DNA of 64,000 nt from Ornithinimicrobium ciconiae. GTDB lineage: Bacteria > Actinomycetota > Actinomycetes > Actinomycetales > Dermatophilaceae. Location: positions 930,001 to 994,000 of the forward strand of contig NZ_CP041616.1 in NCBI RefSeq assembly GCF_007197575.1, in the 5' to 3' direction. Made by a program: the position numbers and the translations under genes. Under the pieces are notes generated by a model. It was given only the letters and a program-made list of their open reading frames with translations. It was not told the origin of the DNA and searched no databases. Numbering within the stretch: the first letter of the stretch is position 1; each line of letters starts with the position of its first letter. Shown piece after piece: positions 61,097-64,000 of this stretch.

Positions 61097-63229
61097 TCAG
61101 TTCTCCCGCAGGGCTGCCGGAAGAGGATCGTCGTGCACCACGGTGAGGCCGGAGACGGCTCGGGTCAGCACGACATAGAGACGGCGCAGCCCGGTCCGCT
61201 CGTCCGGCTCGGCCGCCACGATCGCGGCCGGCTCCACCACGATGACCTGGTCGAACTCCAGACCCTTGGCCAGGGTCGCCGGGACCAGTTGCACACGGGC
61301 CTCGGAGACCTCCATCGCGTCCGTCTCGGCGTCCGTCCCAGCGTCCGTCCCAGGGCCCGGTGGTGGGCCGCCCACCGTGGCGTGCCGGATGCCAGCCTCC
61401 TGCAGGGCACCGGCGACCGACGTGAGGGAGGTGTCGCTGACGATGACCCCGACCGTGCCAGGAGCGCCCTCGAGTGATGAGCGGACCGCGGCCACCGTGG
61501 CCGGCAGCAGCCTGCCGTCGGCGGAGAGGAGGTCGAGGCGACCGGGGTTGGAGCGGACCGACTCCGGCAGCGCCAGTCCGGCGGCGATGTGGGGCAGGAG
61601 GCGGGCGGCATACTCGATGACCGCCGCGGGCACGCGAAAGCCGCGGGTGAGCTCCTCCACGTGTGCCCCGGCCTTGCCCAGGTGCTCCAACGACTCGGTC
61701 CAGGAGCGGGTGGCCCAGGGGGTGGTGCCCTGGGCCAGGTCGCCCAGCACCGTCAGCGACCCGGTGGACGCGCGACGTCCGACCGCCCGCAGTTGCATGG
61801 GGGAGAGGTCCTGCGCCTCGTCCACGATGAGGTGTCCGAGGCTGGTGGTGCGCTCCAGAATGTCACCGATCTCGTCGAGCAGGACCGTGTCGGCCGGTGT
61901 CCACCGCGCGGCTCCCCTGGTGCGGGGTGCCTTCTCCCACAGCAGGATCCGTTGTTCGTCCCCGGTGAGGAGGTCGTCGGCGGCCGCGGCCAGTGCCGCC
62001 GGGTCGGACCACAGGCCGAAGAGGACCGCGGGCGGGTCGAGGACCGGCCAGACGGTCTTGGCGAAGTCTCTGACCGGCTTGCTCCGGGCCACCGCATCCT
62101 GCACCCGGTCGTCCGGGGTGTCGCCGGAGCCCTCCATCCGCACCAGCACCGCGTGCGCGAGCCGGCGAGGGAGCATCTGGCGCGCCGCGTCATAGCGCAC
62201 CCCCCGGGAGGTGAGCTCGTCGAGGATCTGCTGCACGTCATACTCCGGCACCCGCCAGCGGCGCGAGCCGCGGGGCACGACCAGAGGCTCGCTCGCAGGC
62301 TGCACCTGGGACCAGACGGCCCGGTGCAGCACCTGCGCGAGACGGGCGTCGCCCTTGAGGGTGGCGACCTCGGCCGGCTCCGTGCCATGCGAGCGACCGG
62401 TGAGTTCCTCCACGGTGGTGTGCCCCACCTCGATCTCACCCAAGGTCGGCAGGACCGCCCCCACGTGCTCGAGGAAGGCGCGGTTCGGCCCGATGACGAG
62501 CACGCCCGTGCGGGAGAGCCGGTCGCGGTAGGAGTAGAGCAGCCAGGCGGCGCGGTGCAGGCCCACCGCGGTCTTGCCGGTGCCCGGAGCCCCCTGCACG
62601 CAGATGGTGGTGCCCACGTCAGCGCGGACGATCTCGTCCTGCTCGGGCTGGATGGTGGCCACGATGTCGCGCATCGGACCGGAGCGGGGGCGCTCGATCT
62701 CAGCAGCCAGGATGCGGCTGTGGCGCTGTCCGCTGAGGTCCTCCGCCTGGGGATCGGAGAGGTGCTCGTCCTCGTATGCCGTGAGCTGGCCGCGGTCGAC
62801 ACCGAACCGGCGGCGCAGCCTGACTCCCATCGGCTCTCGCGGGGAGGCTCGGTAGAAGGGAGTGGAGACGTCGGCGCGCCAGTCGACCACGACCGGCTCG
62901 CCGTCGGCGTCAGAGATGTGACGTCGTCCGATGTAGTGCCGTTCGGTGCCGTGCTGCCTGCTGAGGGTGTCGATGCGTCCGAAGAAGAGGGTGCCGCCCG
63001 GGTCGTCCACGAGAGACTGGGCGCGGCGCCAGAGGGTGTGGGCCAGGTGCTCACCGGCGATCTTGTCGCCAGCCTGGGCCTGCAGGCCCAGGGTGTGCTC
63101 GCGCATGCGCGCCATCTCGGCGCGGGCGGAGATCAGGTAGTCCTGCTCGCGGGCCAGCTCGCTGTCGGACTGCTGGGGCGGGGCGGCGTGTGCCGCCGAG
63201 GGATCTGGAGGGTGGGAGTGCTCGGACAT
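61097..63229 (-). CDS. HelD-like RNA polymerase recycling ATPase
   Basis: A 710-residue UvrD/Rep-type ATPase of the HelD/HelR group, which pries RNA polymerase off nucleic acid (some confer rifampicin tolerance). N-terminal coiled coil (SELAREQDYLISARAEMARMREHTLG), Walker A QGAPGTGKTAVGLHRAAW, Walker B with VDEAQDLSPMQL, motif VEELTRGFRVP and C-terminal motif VVEPAAIVAAEPDERTGLRRLYVVLTRA. A genuine helicase DNA-binding accessory domain is not apparent. Its ribosome site (GAGGTGG) is within one arm of a long inverted repeat at 63235-63295, which suggests regulated translation or transcription. Confidence 0.9.
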   Translation of the reverse strand: MSEHSHPPDPSAAHAAPPQQSDSELAREQDYLISARAEMARMREHTLGLQAQAGDKIAGEHLAHTLWRRAQSLVDDPGGTLFFGRIDTLSRQHGTERHYIGRRHISDADGEPVVVDWRADVSTPFYRASPREPMGVRLRRRFGVDRGQLTAYEDEHLSDPQAEDLSGQRHSRILAAEIERPRSGPMRDIVATIQPEQDEIVRADVGTTICVQGAPGTGKTAVGLHRAAWLLYSYRDRLSRTGVLVIGPNRAFLEHVGAVLPTLGEIEVGHTTVEELTGRSHGTEPAEVATLKGDARLAQVLHRAVWSQVQPASEPLVVPRGSRRWRVPEYDVQQILDELTSRGVRYDAARQMLPRRLAHAVLVRMEGSGDTPDDRVQDAVARSKPVRDFAKTVWPVLDPPAVLFGLWSDPAALAAAADDLLTGDEQRILLWEKAPRTRGAARWTPADTVLLDEIGDILERTTSLGHLIVDEAQDLSPMQLRAVGRRASTGSLTVLGDLAQGTTPWATRSWTESLEHLGKAGAHVEELTRGFRVPAAVIEYAARLLPHIAAGLALPESVRSNPGRLDLLSADGRLLPATVAAVRSSLEGAPGTVGVIVSDTSLTSVAGALQEAGIRHATVGGPPPGPGTDAGTDAETDAMEVSEARVQLVPATLAKGLEFDQVIVVEPAAIVAAEPDERTGLRRLYVVLTRAVSGLTVVHDDPLPAALREN

Positions 63230-63234
63230 GGGTA

Positions 63235-63295
63235 GGCCACCTCGGATCGGGGAGGGGACGGGGAGAAGAGCGACCCTAACCGATCCGAGGTGGCC
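63235..63295. promoter_or_regulatory. 16-bp inverted repeat with 29-base loop in front of the HelD gene
   Basis: Perfect arms 63235-63250 and 63280-63295 (GGCCACCTCGGATCGG and its complement). On the minus strand transcript the arm next to the gene contains the ribosome site GAGGTGG, so the hairpin would hide it. A -10-like TAGGGT (63278-63273) lies inside the loop. It also follows the htrA stop by 18 bases and could end htrA transcription. Confidence 0.75.
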
Positions 63296-63313
63296 AGAAC
63301 GAGGTGTGCCGAC

Positions 63314-64000
63314 TCAGCTGTCGGCGCGGGCGTCGAGGGTCACGCTCACCTCGTGCTCCTCGCCGTCGCGCAGGTAGGTCAGCTGCACCTCGTCCCCGGC
63401 GGAACGCTGGCGCACCTGGGCGACCAGGGCGAGGGAGCCGTTGACACGCTCGCCGTCGATCTGCGTGATCGCGTCGCCCTCGGCGAGATCGGCACCCGCG
63501 GCGGGTGACCCGGGCTCCACCTGGGCGATGCCCGCCGCGTGCAGGGTCGCGCCGTCCTTCTCGGCGGTCGCGTCCGTGAGTCCCACGCCCAGGAAGGCGT
63601 GCTCGGCGGTCCCGTCCTCGATGAGCTGGCCCACGATCGAGGACACCTCGTTGACCGGGATCGCAAAGCCGATGCCGATGTTGCCGCTCTGCCCGCCCAT
63701 GGCACCGCCCATCGTGGCGATCGAGGAGTTGATGCCGACCAGTGCGCCGGCGGCGTCGACCAGGGCTCCGCCAGAGTTGCCGGGGTTGATCGCGGCACTG
63801 GTCTGGATCGCGTTGGTGACGACCGGCTCAGCCTGCCGCACCGCACCGGGCTGGGCGCCACCCTCGCTGGCGGCCTCGGTGGTCACCGGCCGGTCCAGTG
63901 CACTGACGATGCCGGTGGTCACGGTGCCGCTGAGCCCCAGCGGGTTGCCGATCGCCATCACCGGGTCGCCCACGGCCAATCCTTCATCGTCACCGGTGGT
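63314..64000 (-). CDS. HtrA/DegP-type serine protease with PDZ domain (N-terminus outside window)
   Basis: C-terminal 228 residues of a trypsin-fold protease: VMAIGNPLGLSGTVTTGIVSAL, the catalytic Ser in NPGNSGGALV, IGFAIPVNEV, then one PDZ domain (FLGVGLTDATAEKDGATLHAAGI, VEPGSPAAGADLAEGDAITQIDGERVNG). The His and Asp of the triad and the probable membrane anchor are beyond the window's end, so the reading start is not inside the window. Acts outside the membrane in envelope quality control. Transcribed toward the HelD gene. Confidence 0.9.
   Translation of the reverse strand, partial: TTGDDEGLAVGDPVMAIGNPLGLSGTVTTGIVSALDRPVTTEAASEGGAQPGAVRQAEPVVTNAIQTSAAINPGNSGGALVDAAGALVGINSSIATMGGAMGGQSGNIGIGFAIPVNEVSSIVGQLIEDGTAEHAFLGVGLTDATAEKDGATLHAAGIAQVEPGSPAAGADLAEGDAITQIDGERVNGSLALVAQVRQRSAGDEVQLTYLRDGEEHEVSVTLDARADS

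Overview
The window is chromosomal DNA of a high-GC actinobacterium. Evidence: a mycothiol pathway gene (mshA) and a mycothiol-dependent formaldehyde dehydrogenase; a SenX3-RegX3-type phosphate system beside mshA and a YbjN protein, as in mycobacteria; CarD; an Rpf-type transglycosylase behind a c-di-AMP riboswitch; a WXG100 protein; an F420-type luciferase-like oxidoreductase; and many apparent leaderless promoters. Style and gene set suggest an Intrasporangiaceae/Ornithinimicrobium-like organism, but that placement is an inference. Most of the window is compact, vertically inherited DNA.

Layout. 1-6.1 kb: mshA (5' truncated), ybjN, gpmI-regX3-senX3, phoU. 6.1-12.4 kb: lipoprotein, carD, ispD fused to a P-loop kinase-like domain, LLM oxidoreductase, ispF, membrane protein, mscR and its metallo-hydrolase. 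12.4-16.6 kb: DUF6412 gene, a yidC paralogue broken by an in-frame TAG, SRPBCC protein, and a DUF6069-histidine kinase-response regulator operon. 16.7-21 kb: cysS, rlmB, Nudix, DUF4032. 21-31.9 kb: maltose-type ABC transporter (ATPase divergent from malE-malF-malG-lacI), otsA-otsB for trehalose, and a Ser/Thr kinase. 31.9-33.2 kb: c-di-AMP riboswitch, rpf-like gene, tRNA-Thr(TGT). 33.2-36.4 kb: the one clearly accessory tract, with an ISL3-type transposase remnant fused to a decayed gene, then lower-GC secreted-protein genes. 36.4-43.7 kb: SDR and acyl-CoA dehydrogenase, molybdate regulator plus modABC, SGNH hydrolase, ung, DUF3263. 43.8-50.4 kb: ribbon-helix-helix/DUF4097/small-protein operon with an operator cluster, metallo-hydrolase, prpE-like ligase, groEL with two CIRCE elements. 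50.5-54.3 kb: ArsR-type regulator with MFS exporter, WXG100, YnfA, DUF4031-Nudix. 54.5-60.2 kb: a 1907-residue secreted haem peroxidase. 60.3-64 kb: HD phosphohydrolase, HelD-like RNA polymerase recycling ATPase, and HtrA protease (N-terminus outside the window).

The strongest candidates for something undescribed are: (1) the giant peroxidase, where three cell-wall-binding (CWB2) repeats sit inside the animal-type peroxidase domain, followed by RTX repeats; (2) the RHH-DUF4097-small protein operon with palindromic operators in its promoter; (3) a 16-bp inverted repeat that can mask the helD ribosome site; (4) an IspD-kinase fusion that seems to start at CTG overlapping the carD stop; and (5) a uniform leaderless promoter signature (TANNNT 6-7 nt before the start codon) at a dozen genes. 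No search could be run, so family names rest on motif recognition.
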